Source: Nitriliruptoraceae bacterium
GTDB taxonomy: Bacteria > Actinomycetota > Nitriliruptoria > Nitriliruptorales > Nitriliruptoraceae
Assembly (NCBI GenBank): GCA_003565155.1
Contig: PXDB01000091.1
Coordinates: 1 to 54,909 of the forward strand
Length of the DNA stretch: 54,909 nucleotides
Reading direction: 5' to 3'
Shown here: one piece after another, positions 8,337-17,696 of the stretch
How positions within the stretch are numbered: position 1 is the first letter of the stretch
How the letters are laid out: every line of letters begins with the position of its first letter
Position numbers and translations under genes: made by a program
The notes under the pieces: generated by a model
Told to the model about the DNA's origin: nothing
Database searches by the model: none
Seen by the model: only the letters and a program-made list of their open reading frames with translations

Positions 8337-9276
8337 CGTCCTCGGGTGCGCGGCGGTCGATCCGGTAGGCGGAGCCGGGGGTCTTGCGGTTCTTGGCGTA
8401 GCGCTTCATCTCCGTGGCCGTGGCGACGATGTCCCCGTGGTGGCCGAAGTCCCGGATCGCCGTGGAGGCGATACCGATGGACAGCGACAGGGGCCCGAAA
8501 CGTTGTGGCACGCCGCGTCGGTCGGTCACCTCGATGCCGCCGGCGGCGAGGTCGACGGCGTCGTACAGCGTCGGCACGACGGCGTCGAAGCGCTCGCAGA
8601 TCAGGTGTGCGGTCGACTCGGCCAGGTCGGGGCGGACCAGGACCACGAAGTCGTCGCCGCCCACGTGGCCGACGAAGGCCTCCGCGTCGTCGAGCTCGTC
8701 GCGTACCTCCTGCAGCACCGAGCCCAGGGCGGCCAGGGCCTCGTCACCGCGTAGGAACCCGTAGTGGTCGTTGTAGGGCTTGAACCGGTCGAGGTCGACG
8801 TAGAGCAGGGCGAAGCCACCGGGGGCCGCCAGCAGCTGGGACAGCTTCGCAAGGATCGACTCGTTGCCGGGGAGGCCGGTCAGCGGGTTGCGGGTGCGCT
8901 GGGTGTCCGCGCGGCGCATCGCCGCCCGGACCCGGGCGACCAGCTCGTCGGGATCGAAGGGCTTCGTGAGGTAGTCGTCCGCGCCCGCGTCCAGCCCGGT
9001 GATCGCGTCCCCGGTCTGCACCCGTGCCGTCAGCAGCATCACGGGGACGTGGCTGGTACGGGGATCCTCGCGCATCTGGCGCAGGGCCTCGATGCCGTCG
9101 AGCTTGGGCATCATCACGTCCAGCACGACCACGTCCGGGTGCTGGTGGCGGGCCACGTGCAACGCCTCGAGACCGTCGGTGGCCAGCTCGACCTCGAAGC
9201 CCGCCAGCTCGAGCGTGATCTCGAGGTAGGCGCGGATGTCCTCATCGTCGTCGGCGACCAGGATGCGGGGGGTCAC
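8329..9276 (-). CDS. Response regulator with GGDEF (GGDDF) output domain
   Basis: A 315-residue two-domain signalling protein. Residues 1-125 form a receiver domain: ILVADDDEDIRAYL (acidic pocket), VVVLDVMMPKLDG with the phospho-acceptor Asp, a conserved Thr in LLTAR and Lys in YLTKPF. Residues about 130-305 form a GGDEF fold with LTGLPGN, LYVDLDRFKPYNDHYGF and the signature GHVGGDDFVVL. The signature is GGDDF instead of GG(D/E)EF, and the upstream RxxD inhibitory site is absent (FVGHV), so cyclic-di-GMP synthesis is possible but uncertain. Its GTG start overlaps the rpe stop by 4 bases and its end overlaps ribD. No histidine kinase lies next to it. Confidence 0.9.
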   Translation of the reverse strand: MTPRILVADDDEDIRAYLEITLELAGFEVELATDGLEALHVARHQHPDVVVLDVMMPKLDGIEALRQMREDPRTSHVPVMLLTARVQTGDAITGLDAGADDYLTKPFDPDELVARVRAAMRRADTQRTRNPLTGLPGNESILAKLSQLLAAPGGFALLYVDLDRFKPYNDHYGFLRGDEALAALGSVLQEVRDELDDAEAFVGHVGGDDFVVLVRPDLAESTAHLICERFDAVVPTLYDAVDLAAGGIEVTDRRGVPQRFGPLSLSIGIASTAIRDFGHHGDIVATATEMKRYAKNRKTPGSAYRIDRRAPEDGG

Positions 9277-9947
9277 GCGACAGCTCCTGCGGCGTCAGCG
9301 AGATCGAGGAGCGTGCGGACCGCCGCGGCCCGATCCGTGGCGCCGAACACCGACGAACCGGCGACCAGCACCTCCGCGCCCGCGGCGGCTGCTTGCGCGA
9401 CCGTCGTCGGACCGATGCCGCCGTCCACCTGGATGCGGAAGCGGGCGTCGTTCGTGGCCCGCCAGATGGCCGCCTCGGCGACCTTCGGGACGGTCTCGGG
9501 AAGGAAGGACTGTCCCCCGAAGCCGGGCTCGACGGTCATCACCAGCAACAGGTCGACGTGGCCGAGCAGCTCGGTGACCATCGACACCGGGTGGGCCGGC
9601 TTGATGGCGACCCCGACGGTCGCCCCGCGGTCGTGGAGGTCGTGGATCAGGGCGATCGGGTCGTCCTCCACCTCGGGATGGAAGGTGATGTGGTCAGCGC
9701 CGAGCGCCACGAGCTGCGGGGCGTAGGTGGCGGGGTCGGTGATCATCAGGTGGCAGTCGAGGACCCGGTCGGTGGCACGTCGCAGGGACGCAACGACGGG
9801 GTGTCCGAGGGTGATGTTCGGGACGTAGTGCCCGTCCATGACATCGACGTGGATCGTGCCCACGACCTCGGCGACGTCGGCGACCTCCGCCCCGAGCCGG
9901 GCGAAGTCCGCCGCCAGGATCGACGGGGCGATGGAACGCTGCTGCAT
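9273..9947 (-). CDS. rpe: Ribulose-phosphate 3-epimerase
   Basis: Interconverts ribulose 5-phosphate and xylulose 5-phosphate in the pentose phosphate pathway; ribulose 5-phosphate is also the RibB substrate, which suits its place before the rib genes. The 224 residues form a TIM barrel with IAPSILAADFARLG, IHVDVMDGHYVPNI, DCHLMI, VMTVEPGFGGQ and IQVDGGIGPTT (catalytic Asp residues in DVMDG and VDGGI). The ATG at 9947 is preferred over the GTG one codon upstream; GAGAGG lies just before. The gene is first in the run that continues through ribH and helD. Confidence 0.97.
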   Translation of the reverse strand: MQQRSIAPSILAADFARLGAEVADVAEVVGTIHVDVMDGHYVPNITLGHPVVASLRRATDRVLDCHLMITDPATYAPQLVALGADHITFHPEVEDDPIALIHDLHDRGATVGVAIKPAHPVSMVTELLGHVDLLLVMTVEPGFGGQSFLPETVPKVAEAAIWRATNDARFRIQVDGGIGPTTVAQAAAAGAEVLVAGSSVFGATDRAAAVRTLLDLADAAGAVA

Positions 9948-10012
9948 CACTCACCTCTCCCCGCCACCGGCGGCGACCGCTGGTCGTGGCCACGCCCCGT
10001 CGGCGGTGACTC

Positions 10013-10026
10013 CGGACTGTAGTCCG
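10013..10026. other. Short inverted repeat between rsmB and rpe
   Basis: CGGACT-GT-AGTCCG is a perfect 6-bp inverted repeat in the 123-base gap between the rsmB stop and the rpe start. It has no U run, so it may be a small operator or part of a GC-rich terminator. Nearby CCGCC-ACC-GGCGG is a second short hairpin. No clear promoter was seen. Confidence 0.3.
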
Positions 10027-10073
10027 CCGGTGCGGCGCTGGCCCGGGGAGCCGGCAACGCCGGTGCGTCGGGT

Positions 10074-11429
10074 TCACACGGCCTGCCAGGTGGCGATGAA
10101 CATCCCGTCGGTGTCGTCGGCGTCGGGCAGCAGCTGCGTGGTCGCGGTGCAGGTGAGTCCCGCCGCGGCGGCTTCGGGGGCGAAGCGGTCCACGACGTGG
10201 GTGGTCTCCGCGGTGGTCCAGGTGCACACGGCGTAGGTCAGCTGCCCTCCCGGTGCGACGTGACGCGCGGCGGCGCGCAGCAGCTGCTCCTGGAGCCGGG
10301 CCAGTGCAGCGGCGTCCTCGGGGGTGCGCCGCCAGCGCACCTCCGGGCGGCGCCGACCCGTCCCGAGCCCGGTGCAGGGAGCGTCCAGCAGCACCACCTC
10401 GAAACGCGCGTCGTCCGGCACCGGTGGCGCACGGCCGTCGCCCTCCTCCACCGCGACCCGCACCCCCTGGCGCTCGGCCGCCTCGGCGATCGCACGGGCG
10501 CGGTGGGGGTGCAGCTCCACCGCGGTGACCTGCCCCTTCTCCCCCACCAGGTGGGCGAGGTGGGTCGTCTTGCCGCCCGGACCGGCGCAGAGATCGAGGA
10601 CGCGGTCCCCCTCGCTCGCGCCGGTGGCCAACGCGACGCGCATCGAGGCTTCGTCCTGCACGACCGCGCGCCCCTCGGCGACGGCGGCCAGCGTCCGCGG
10701 ATCCGCACCCGGCGCCCGGATCGACACCGGGAGCGCACCGGGCCGGGCGTCGATCCCGGCGGCCGTCAGCTCCTCCAGCAGGGCGTCACGATCGGCGTTG
10801 GCCCGCAGGGTGACACCGGGGGCGACGTCGTCGGCGGCCAGGATCGCAGCGGTGCGCGTCGTCCCGTACCGCTCCAGGAGGTCCTCGACCACCCAGGACG
10901 GATGGGCCGTGGACAGGGCGAGGTGGGCCACCGGGTCGTCGCCGCGGTCGGGCCAGGCCAGGTCGCCGTCACGCCGGTCGAGGGCACGCAGCACACCGTT
11001 GACGAACCCGCCGGCGCCGGCGCTGCGGCCTCGGGGGACGGACCGACGCGCCAACTGCACCGAGGTGTCGACGGCAGCGCGGGCAGGGACGTCACTGACC
11101 AGCAGCTGCAGCGCACCGAGGCGCAGCACGCGGCGCAGGGCCGGTTCCACCGCTGCCAGGGGGCGTGAGAGCACCAGGGCCAGGGCAGCGTCCAGGGTCC
11201 CCTCCCACCGCAGGGTCTCGTAGGCGAGGTGGGCGGCGAAGGCCCGGTCCCGGGGGTCACGCAGATCGGCGACCGCCTCCGGCACCGCCAGGTTCGACCA
11301 CGCACCGTCCTCCTCCACCCGGGTGAGGGCGGCGAGGGCGGCCTGGCGGGCGGCCAGCCCGGCCGGTGCAGGGGTGGTCGTCGACGGACCGCGCACGCGG
11401 GAGGGCCCGGAGGCGGCGGCGGGGCTCAC
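10074..11429 (-). CDS. rsmB: 16S rRNA m5C967 methyltransferase
   Basis: Methylates a cytosine in the 16S rRNA P-site region. The 451 residues show an N-terminal NusB-like RNA-binding domain (about residues 25-165) and a SAM-dependent methyltransferase domain: LDLCAGPGGKTTHLAHLV (SAM binding), VVLLDAPCTGLGTGRRRPE (motif IV, cysteine that releases product) and LTYAVCTWTTAET (motif VI, catalytic Cys). The GTG start overlaps the fmt stop by 4 bases. The grouping with fmt and def fits a translation-related cluster common in bacteria. Confidence 0.96.
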   Translation of the reverse strand: MSPAAASGPSRVRGPSTTTPAPAGLAARQAALAALTRVEEDGAWSNLAVPEAVADLRDPRDRAFAAHLAYETLRWEGTLDAALALVLSRPLAAVEPALRRVLRLGALQLLVSDVPARAAVDTSVQLARRSVPRGRSAGAGGFVNGVLRALDRRDGDLAWPDRGDDPVAHLALSTAHPSWVVEDLLERYGTTRTAAILAADDVAPGVTLRANADRDALLEELTAAGIDARPGALPVSIRAPGADPRTLAAVAEGRAVVQDEASMRVALATGASEGDRVLDLCAGPGGKTTHLAHLVGEKGQVTAVELHPHRARAIAEAAERQGVRVAVEEGDGRAPPVPDDARFEVVLLDAPCTGLGTGRRRPEVRWRRTPEDAAALARLQEQLLRAAARHVAPGGQLTYAVCTWTTAETTHVVDRFAPEAAAAGLTCTATTQLLPDADDTDGMFIATWQAV

Positions 11430-12397
11430 CCGTCGTCGCTGTCGCCCGCCAGCCGCTCCCCCACCTCGATGCGGGCCCCGTTCGCGAAGTCCGCAGCGGC
11501 CATGCGGGGCTTGCCGGCGGGCTGCACCTCGGTGAGCCGGACCACACCCTCGCCGCAGGCGACCACGACACCCGCACGATCGACGGCCAGCACGGTGCCG
11601 GGGAGCGGCGCACCCTCGACCGCGTCGAGCGCCAGGGTGGCGGCAGCCCGGTCCAGCGGTGGCGCGTCGAACACCTTCAGCCGCTCGCCGCGGAAGGTGG
11701 TGTGGGCGCCGGGCGCGGGATCGGCGCTGCGGACCAGACGGTCGACCTCCACCGCCGGCCGCGACAGGTCGATCCGGACGTCATCGGGGGTGATCTTGGG
11801 CGCCAGCGTCGCCCCCTCCGCGGGCTGCGGCTCGGGCACCTCGCCGGCGTGCAGGGCCGCGAGCGAGTCGACCAGCACCGGAGCGCCGAGCACCGCGAGC
11901 CGGGTGAGGAGCGCACCCGTGCGCTCCCGCGGCGCCACCGGGACCTCGACACGTCGCAGCACGGGACCGGTGTCCATCCCCTCGTCGAGCACGAAGGTGG
12001 TGACGCCCGTGACCTCGTCCCCCGCGCGCAGGGTGTGCTGGACGGGGGCGGCACCGCGCCACCGTGGCAGCAGGGAGAAGTGGAGGTTGACGAACCCGCG
12101 ACCGCCGGCCGCGAGCACGTCGGCAGGCAGCAGCGCCCCGTAGGCCACGACGGCGCAGGCATCGAGGTCCAGCGCACGCAGGTCGTCCAGGACCTCACGC
12201 GGCCGGTTGGGCTGCCACACCTCGAGCCCGTGCGCGTCGGCCGCCACCTTGACCGGGGGCGGTTGCGGCCTCCCCCGCCGCCCGCGGGGGCGGTCGGGGT
12301 TGCACAGCACCGCGGCGATCTCGATGTCGTCGGTGGCCACCAGCGCGTCGAGGCTGGGGACGGCGACCTCGGGGGTGCCGAGGAACGCGATACGCAC
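11426..12397 (-). CDS. fmt: Methionyl-tRNA formyltransferase
   Basis: Formylates initiator Met-tRNA using 10-formyl-tetrahydrofolate. The 323 residues begin MRIAFLGTPEVAVPSLDAL; the folate/catalytic region FVNLHFSLLPRWRGAAP and VTGVTTFVLDEGMDTGPVL are intact. The C-terminal OB-like tRNA-binding domain contains APKITPDD and VVRLTEVQPAGKPRM. The start is GTG at 12397 with AAGGAA nearby. def lies 38 nt upstream on the same strand, so the formylation and deformylation enzymes are co-encoded. Confidence 0.97.
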   Translation of the reverse strand: MRIAFLGTPEVAVPSLDALVATDDIEIAAVLCNPDRPRGRRGRPQPPPVKVAADAHGLEVWQPNRPREVLDDLRALDLDACAVVAYGALLPADVLAAGGRGFVNLHFSLLPRWRGAAPVQHTLRAGDEVTGVTTFVLDEGMDTGPVLRRVEVPVAPRERTGALLTRLAVLGAPVLVDSLAALHAGEVPEPQPAEGATLAPKITPDDVRIDLSRPAVEVDRLVRSADPAPGAHTTFRGERLKVFDAPPLDRAAATLALDAVEGAPLPGTVLAVDRAGVVVACGEGVVRLTEVQPAGKPRMAAADFANGARIEVGERLAGDSDDG

Positions 12398-12435
12398 GGC
12401 TGGTTCCTTCAGGTCGGCGCGTCAGGAGCGCGCGG

Positions 12436-13014
12436 TCAGCGCTGACGACCCAGCAACAGCCCACCGGGGCGCCGCGGCTGCGGATCGTCGAGGCCCTGTG
12501 AGAGCCGGTACTCGCGCATCTGCTTCATGGCCGCCTTCCGGTCGTGGGCGGCGAGGTGGTCGACGAACAGGATGCCGTTGAGGTGGTCCATCTCGTGCAG
12601 CCAGATGCGGGCGTGGTGGCCCTCGAGCTGCACCCGGTGGTCATCGCCGGCGAGATCCTGGTAGGCGACCTCGACCCGCAGCGGGCGTTCCACGGGGTAG
12701 AAGAGCCCCGGGAAGGACAGGCACCCCTCGTCGTCGTCCTGGAGGTCCTCGCTGGCATCGGTCAGCTCCGGGTTGACGACCGCACCGCCTTCGCTGGAGC
12801 GGGTGCCGTCGGCGGCCTCGTGCTCCACCTCCCAGGTGAAGAGCCGCTTGAGGACGCCGACCTGGTTCGCGGCCAGGCCGACGCCGCTGGCGGCCTGCAT
12901 CGTCTCCATCATGTCCTGGGCAAGGGTCGCGAGACGACCGTCGAAATCGGTCACCTCGTGCGCCCGCTGGCGCAGCACGGGGTCGCCGAAGATCCGGATC
13001 TCCATCATGGCCAC
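12436..13014 (-). CDS. def: Peptide deformylase
   Basis: Removes the formyl group from nascent proteins. All three metal/catalytic motifs are present: GVGLAANQVG (motif 1), EGCLSFPGLFYPV (motif 2, metal-binding Cys) and HEMDHLNGILFVD (motif 3, HExxH). The 192-residue length is normal for the type found in Actinomycetota. Start choice: GTG at 13014 has GAGG 7 nt upstream; ATGs two and three codons later give nearly the same protein. It precedes fmt and rsmB in the same direction. Confidence 0.96.
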   Translation of the reverse strand: MAMMEIRIFGDPVLRQRAHEVTDFDGRLATLAQDMMETMQAASGVGLAANQVGVLKRLFTWEVEHEAADGTRSSEGGAVVNPELTDASEDLQDDDEGCLSFPGLFYPVERPLRVEVAYQDLAGDDHRVQLEGHHARIWLHEMDHLNGILFVDHLAAHDRKAAMKQMREYRLSQGLDDPQPRRPGGLLLGRQR

Positions 13015-13093
13015 GCGGCTACCTCACGGGTGCGACGACGCGAGCGGGCCACGATGGTACGCGCCGCGCCGCTGCCCACCGCGCCGCTGCGGG

Positions 13094-15028
13094 TCACAGG
13101 GCATCGACCGGATCCACATCGACGCGCAGGTCCACCCCGACACGGCTGGCTGCCGCTCTGATCGGCGCGAGCGCGGTGAGGGTCGCCGCCCGGTCGTCGC
13201 ACTTGAGCAGGTAGCCGTCCCGGCCCTCGGCCGGCACGGGTCCGAGCAACTCATCACCGGCCGGCAGCACCTCCGCGAGCCCCCGGCTGAGCGGCAGATC
13301 GTCGACCGCGGCCCCGGGCGGCGAGCTGAGCCGGATCGCGTGGGCGGCCGGCGGGAAGCGCAGGACGGCGCGGGTGGCCACCTCCCGCCGCCAGAAACCG
13401 CCCGGGTCCCAGGCGGACAGCGCGGCGACCACCGGATGGTCCGGTTCGCGGGTCTGGACCACCACCTGGCTGTCCGACGGATCGCGGCCGCCGTGGACGG
13501 TCCACGCGGCCACCTGGCAGGCGAGGCGCAGCACGTCCTCGGCGGCGTCCAGGCTGGGCCGTCGCAGGGACCCGTCCAGGTCGGGCAGGACCACCGCGCC
13601 GACCGCACCCGGCGGGCGGTCCAGGACCGAGCCGCGGGTCAGCACCAGGATCGCGGGAGGCGGCGGGGGAGTGCGGCCGTAGCCCTCGAGCACCGCGACC
13701 GGTACCTGCGCGCCTCGCTCCAGCTCGCGGCCGAGCCGCACCGCCCCCGCCGCCAGGGGCACCAGCTCCCGTCGGCCGCACCCACCACAGGCGGGCACCG
13801 TGCCGGCCCGGGCACCGCAGCCCTCGCACACCAGGCCACCACGCCCGTCGAAGCCGAGCGACGCGCCGCACCGTCGGCACACCGCCCGCTCGCCGCACCC
13901 GGCGCACACCAGCACCCGACCCTCACCACGACGGCTGGCCAGCAGCACCCCGTAGCGGCCCTGCCGGGTCGCGGACCGCAGCGCCTCGCTGGCCTCACGG
14001 GTGAGCCGGGCGCGCGGCTGGTCCTCCCCCGTCACCACCTGGACCCGGGGCCGGGCACGTCGTTCGGCCGCACGGTCAGCCACCACGGGCGTGACCCGCC
14101 GCTCGCGGAGCAGTCGCCAGGCGATGGCCGAGGGGACGGTGCCCACGGCGACCCCCACACCGCCGGCCCGTCGCGCCCGCTCGAGCACCACCTCCCGGGC
14201 GTGGTGGCGCGGGCTGCGCCGCTCCTTGTAGGCGGGGTTGGCCTCGTCGAGCAGGACCGCGAGGCCGAGGTGCGCCAGCGGCGTGAAGGCCGCGCCCCGC
14301 TCCCCCACCACCACCCGGGCGTGCCCCGTGCGGGCCTCCAGCCACCGCCGGTACAGGGCGCGCCGCGCCGGTCCGCCCCGCAGGTCCACCGCGAGGTCGC
14401 CCGCCGCCGCCACCACCGCATCCGCGGTGGGGGAAGCCGGATCCGGGACCAGGACCAGCACGTCGCGGTCGTGTGCCAGGGTCAGCTGCGCGAGCTCCGC
14501 GAGGCGCGCCGCGACGTCCTCACCGGGCAGGGGCCGCCAGAGGTAGGAGCCGGCACCACCCCGGACGGCGCCCAGCAGCTGCGTCCCACCGTCGCCGTAC
14601 ACCCGCCACGCCGCAGCGAGCTGCTCCGGGTCCGGGGCCGGATCGGAACTCGGGCGCGGCGCCTGGGGGTACCACCCGGCAGCGGCGGCGCGCCGCTCCA
14701 CGTCCACGGTGCGGTCGGGGAGCGCGTGGCGGATCACGTCGGCCAGCGGAGCCCCGAAGCGGTCCGCCGCCCACCGGAGGACCTCGAGCTCCTCGGCCTC
14801 GACCCACCGGTGTGCGCCCAGCACGCGCGCGATCGGGCGGAGCCGGTGCGCCGGCACCTCGGTGTCCTCGGCGTGGCCGACCACCAGCCCGCGGACCCGC
14901 CGCCCACCGAAGGTGACCTGGACGCGCTGGCCCACCGCCACCTCGACGTCCTCCGGCACGAGGTAGTCGAAGGGGCGGTCGAGGTGGAAGGGTGCGACCT
15001 CGACGGCGACGCGTGCGAGGCGGGGCAC
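13094..15028 (-). CDS. priA: PriA-like primosomal protein lacking helicase motifs
   Basis: The 644 residues are the actinobacterial form of replication-restart protein PriA. The N-terminal 3'-DNA-binding domain (residues 1-105) and the zinc-binding block with eight cysteines (CAGCGERAVCRRCG and CEGCG...CGGCG) are kept. The Walker A loop is absent (GAVRGGAGSYLWRP stands where GxGKT is expected) and the DEEH box reads LLDEANPAYK. An active ATP-driven helicase is therefore unlikely; a structural or DNA-binding role is inferred. This degeneracy is known for PriA of mycobacteria and relatives. The start is GTG at 15028; metK ends 5 bases upstream. Confidence 0.92.
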   Translation of the reverse strand: MPRLARVAVEVAPFHLDRPFDYLVPEDVEVAVGQRVQVTFGGRRVRGLVVGHAEDTEVPAHRLRPIARVLGAHRWVEAEELEVLRWAADRFGAPLADVIRHALPDRTVDVERRAAAAGWYPQAPRPSSDPAPDPEQLAAAWRVYGDGGTQLLGAVRGGAGSYLWRPLPGEDVAARLAELAQLTLAHDRDVLVLVPDPASPTADAVVAAAGDLAVDLRGGPARRALYRRWLEARTGHARVVVGERGAAFTPLAHLGLAVLLDEANPAYKERRSPRHHAREVVLERARRAGGVGVAVGTVPSAIAWRLLRERRVTPVVADRAAERRARPRVQVVTGEDQPRARLTREASEALRSATRQGRYGVLLASRRGEGRVLVCAGCGERAVCRRCGASLGFDGRGGLVCEGCGARAGTVPACGGCGRRELVPLAAGAVRLGRELERGAQVPVAVLEGYGRTPPPPPAILVLTRGSVLDRPPGAVGAVVLPDLDGSLRRPSLDAAEDVLRLACQVAAWTVHGGRDPSDSQVVVQTREPDHPVVAALSAWDPGGFWRREVATRAVLRFPPAAHAIRLSSPPGAAVDDLPLSRGLAEVLPAGDELLGPVPAEGRDGYLLKCDDRAATLTALAPIRAAASRVGVDLRVDVDPVDAL

Positions 15029-15033
15029 CGCGC

Positions 15034-16215
15034 CTAGCTGCCCACGGCGGCGCGCAGATCGTCGGCGCGGTCGGTGCGCTCCCAGGTGAAACGTGGCCCC
15101 TGCCGACCGAAGTGCCCGTAGGCGGCGGTGGCGCGGTAGCCGGGGGTGCGCAGGTCGAGAGCGTCGACGATGGCGGCCGGCCGCAGGTCGAAGACCTCAC
15201 GAACCGCCCGCAGGATCGCGTCTGGGGCCACCTGCTCGGTGCCGAAGGTGTCGACGTTGAGGCTGACCGGGTTCGCCACCCCGATCGCGTAGGCCACCTG
15301 CAGCTCCACCTTGGCGGCCAGTCCGGCGGCGACGATGTTCTTGGCGACCCACCGGGTGGCGTAGGCAGCGGAGCGGTCCACCTTCGAGGGGTCCTTGCCG
15401 GAGAAGGCGCCGCCGCCGTGGCGGGCCATCCCGCCGTAGGTGTCCACGATGATCTTGCGGCCCGTCAAGCCGGCGTCGGCGACCGGACCCCCCAGCTCGA
15501 AGCGCCCGGTGGGGTTGACGAACACGTCGAGGTCGTCGACGTCGATGTCGTCGGGCAGCAGTGGCCGGATCACGTGCTCCTCGACATCCGGCCGCAGGTA
15601 GCCGAGGTCGATGGCGGCGCGGTGCTGGGTGGAGAGGACCACGGCGGTGACCGCCCTCGGGCGGCCGTCCTCGTAGGCGACGGTGATCTGGGTCTTGCCG
15701 TCAGGACGCAGGTAGGGCAGCTGGCCGGTCTTGCGGACCTCGGTGAGGCGCTGCGCCATACGGTGGGCGAGGTGGATCGGCAGCGGCATCAGCGTCGGGG
15801 TCTCGTCCGTCGCGTAGCCGAACATCATCCCCTGGTCGCCGGCACCCTGCAGGCCGTAGGGGTCCGCGTCCCCGGCGTCGTAGGCGCGGTCGACACCCTG
15901 GGCGATGTCGGGTGACTGCTCGTCGATCGCCACCGACACCCCGCAGGTGTTGCCGTCGAACCCGACGTCGGCCGAGTCGTACCCGATGGACAGCACGGTG
16001 TCGCGCACGACCCGGGGGATGTCCACGTAGCACTCCGTGGTGATCTCGCCCACCACCATCACCTGACCGGTCGTCACCAGGGTCTCGCACGCCACCCGGC
16101 CCTGTGGATCGTCGGTGAGGATGTCGTCGAGGATGGCGTCGGAGATCTGGTCGGCCATCTTGTCCGGGTGACCCTCGGTCACGGACTCGGAGGTGAACAG
16201 GCTGCGTCCGGACAC
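15034..16215 (-). CDS. metK: S-adenosylmethionine synthetase
   Basis: Makes SAM from methionine and ATP. The 393 residues include [20 protein letters not shown] (N-terminal signature), [12 protein letters not shown] and [19 protein letters not shown], all complete. The start is GTG at 16213-16215, with AGGAG about 7 nt upstream; the longer open frame has no homology. The 165-base gap to coaBC contains a TAGGCT hexamer (- strand, 16320-16325) and a GC-rich inverted repeat around 16350-16375. No SAM riboswitch pattern was recognised. Confidence 0.97.
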   Translation of the reverse strand: MSGRSLFTSESVTEGHPDKMADQISDAILDDILTDDPQGRVACETLVTTGQVMVVGEITTECYVDIPRVVRDTVLSIGYDSADVGFDGNTCGVSVAIDEQSPDIAQGVDRAYDAGDADPYGLQGAGDQGMMFGYATDETPTLMPLPIHLAHRMAQRLTEVRKTGQLPYLRPDGKTQITVAYEDGRPRAVTAVVLSTQHRAAIDLGYLRPDVEEHVIRPLLPDDIDVDDLDVFVNPTGRFELGGPVADAGLTGRKIIVDTYGGMARHGGGAFSGKDPSKVDRSAAYATRWVAKNIVAAGLAAKVELQVAYAIGVANPVSLNVDTFGTEQVAPDAILRAVREVFDLRPAAIVDALDLRTPGYRATAAYGHFGRQGPRFTWERTDRADDLRAAVGS

Positions 16216-16380
16216 GGGGCACTCCTGGGACGGGCGGAGGATCGGCGAGCGGGTAGAGCGGTGCCGGTCGGCGGGAGCGGTCCGTCGCGCTGCGGGCACC
16301 GCCGACGCACGCGGCGCGCAGCCTATACGCGGGGGTGCGTCACCTCCGGCCGGTCGGCCGGCCGGGCGGCCGGCACGCCG

Positions 16381-17694
16381 TCAGCCGCCTCGCGGGCCCT
16401 CCAGCCAGGCGACGACCGCGTCGAGGATGCGGTCGGCAACCACCCGCTTGCTCGCCAGGGCGACCTCCTGCCGCCCGCCGCGTCGATCGAGGACCACGAC
16501 CCGGTTGTCGTCCACCTCGAAGCCCGCGTCGGTGGCGGAGACGTCGTTGACCACCAGCAGGTCGGCGCCCTTGGCCGTGAGTTTCGCCCGGCCGTTGTCC
16601 TCCGCGGTGTCGGTCTCCGCGGCGAAGCCCACCAGCACCGGGCGGTCCGCGGTGCCGCGGGCGGCACCGAGCTCGGCGAGGATGTCGGGGTTGGGCACCA
16701 GCGCGACCGCCGGCGCGCCACGGTCCTTCTTGAGCTTGCGGGGTGCGACCTGCTCCGGCCGGAAGTCGGCGACGGCTGCGGCCTTGATGATCACGTCCAC
16801 CTCGGTGCGGCGGGCGGTGACGGCCGCGTGCATGTCACGCGCGGTGACCACGTCGGTGCGTCGTACGCCCGGTGGGGTGGGCAGCTCCGTGGGCGCAGCG
16901 ACCAGCTCCACCTCGCCGCCCCGTTCGGCTGCGGCCGCGGCCAGGGCGAAACCCATCCGACCGCTGGACCGGTTCCCGAGGTAGCGGACGGGATCGAGGG
17001 CCTCGCGGGTCCCACCCGCGGTGACCACCAGCCGGCAGCCGGCGAGATCCGGACCTGACGGCGCGGTGGGAGCCGCGGTCGCGGTGGGAGCCGCGGTCGC
17101 GGTGCGCGCGGCGGAACCGGTGCCCGACCCGGCGTCGGTGAGCGCAGCGGTCACCGCCGCGAAGGCGACCTCCGGGTCGACGAGCCGTCCGGGGCCCTCG
17201 TCCCCGCCCATGAGCGGACCCTCCGCGGGGCCGACGAGGCGCACCCCCCGGCGGGTGAGCAGGTCGACGTTGTCCCGGGTGGCCGGGTGTTGCCACATCT
17301 CCGCGTGCATGGCGGGCGCCACGACCACCGGGCAGGTGGCTGCCAGCGCCGAGGTCGCGAGCAGGTCGTCGGCCAGACCGTGCGCGAGCCGGGCGAGGGT
17401 GTGCGCCGTGGCCGGGTAGACGACGAGGACCTCCGCGGCGCGACCCAACGCGACGTGGGTCCCGGCGGCGATGTCCTCCCACACCTCCGAGCGCACGGCC
17501 CGCCCGGTGATCCCCTCGAAGGTCGCGGGACCGACGAAGTGCCCCCCACCGCGGGTGAGGACCACGTCCACCTCGGCGCCGGCCTGCACCAGCAGCCGTG
17601 CCAGGAGGGCAGCCTTGTAGGCCGCGATGCCGCCCGTGACACCCAGGAGGACCCGTCTGCCCTCCAACGGGGTGTCCGCCGGGGGCCTGGACAC
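16381..17694 (-). CDS. coaBC: Bifunctional CoaC/CoaB (PPC decarboxylase / PPC synthetase)
   Basis: Catalyses two consecutive coenzyme A steps: CoaB joins cysteine to phosphopantothenate, and CoaC decarboxylates the product. The N-terminal flavoprotein domain (residues 1-190) has LLGVTGGIAAYKAALLARLL, and PAMHAEMWQHPA where E. coli has PXMNXXMW. The region GPLMGGDEGPGRL lacks the cysteine found in E. coli CoaC; I recall similar replacements in actinobacteria. The C-terminal domain has VVTAGGTREALDPVRYLGNR, IIKAAAVADFRP and KKDRG. The linker is coded by a short tandem repeat. rpoZ ends 2 nt upstream. Confidence 0.96.
   Translation of the reverse strand: MSRPPADTPLEGRRVLLGVTGGIAAYKAALLARLLVQAGAEVDVVLTRGGGHFVGPATFEGITGRAVRSEVWEDIAAGTHVALGRAAEVLVVYPATAHTLARLAHGLADDLLATSALAATCPVVVAPAMHAEMWQHPATRDNVDLLTRRGVRLVGPAEGPLMGGDEGPGRLVDPEVAFAAVTAALTDAGSGTGSAARTATAAPTATAAPTAPSGPDLAGCRLVVTAGGTREALDPVRYLGNRSSGRMGFALAAAAAERGGEVELVAAPTELPTPPGVRRTDVVTARDMHAAVTARRTEVDVIIKAAAVADFRPEQVAPRKLKKDRGAPAVALVPNPDILAELGAARGTADRPVLVGFAAETDTAEDNGRAKLTAKGADLLVVNDVSATDAGFEVDDNRVVVLDRRGGRQEVALASKRVVADRILDAVVAWLEGPRGG
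17063..17104. repeat. 18-bp tandem repeat inside coaBC linker
   Basis: The unit gcggtgggagccgcggtc occurs twice in a row, with a partial third copy. It encodes the TATAAP-like repeats of the CoaC-CoaB linker. Being a multiple of three, changes in copy number would keep the frame. Confidence 0.8.
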
Positions 17695-17696
17695 GC

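Noticed and set aside
9948..10073. FMN riboswitch before the rib operon
   Set aside because: The gap before rpe is short and lacks the FMN aptamer core; the gaps inside the operon are too small.
16216..16380. SAM riboswitch before metK
   Set aside because: No conserved SAM-I, SAM-II or SAM-IV core was recognised; only GC-rich inverted repeats and a TAGGCT hexamer.
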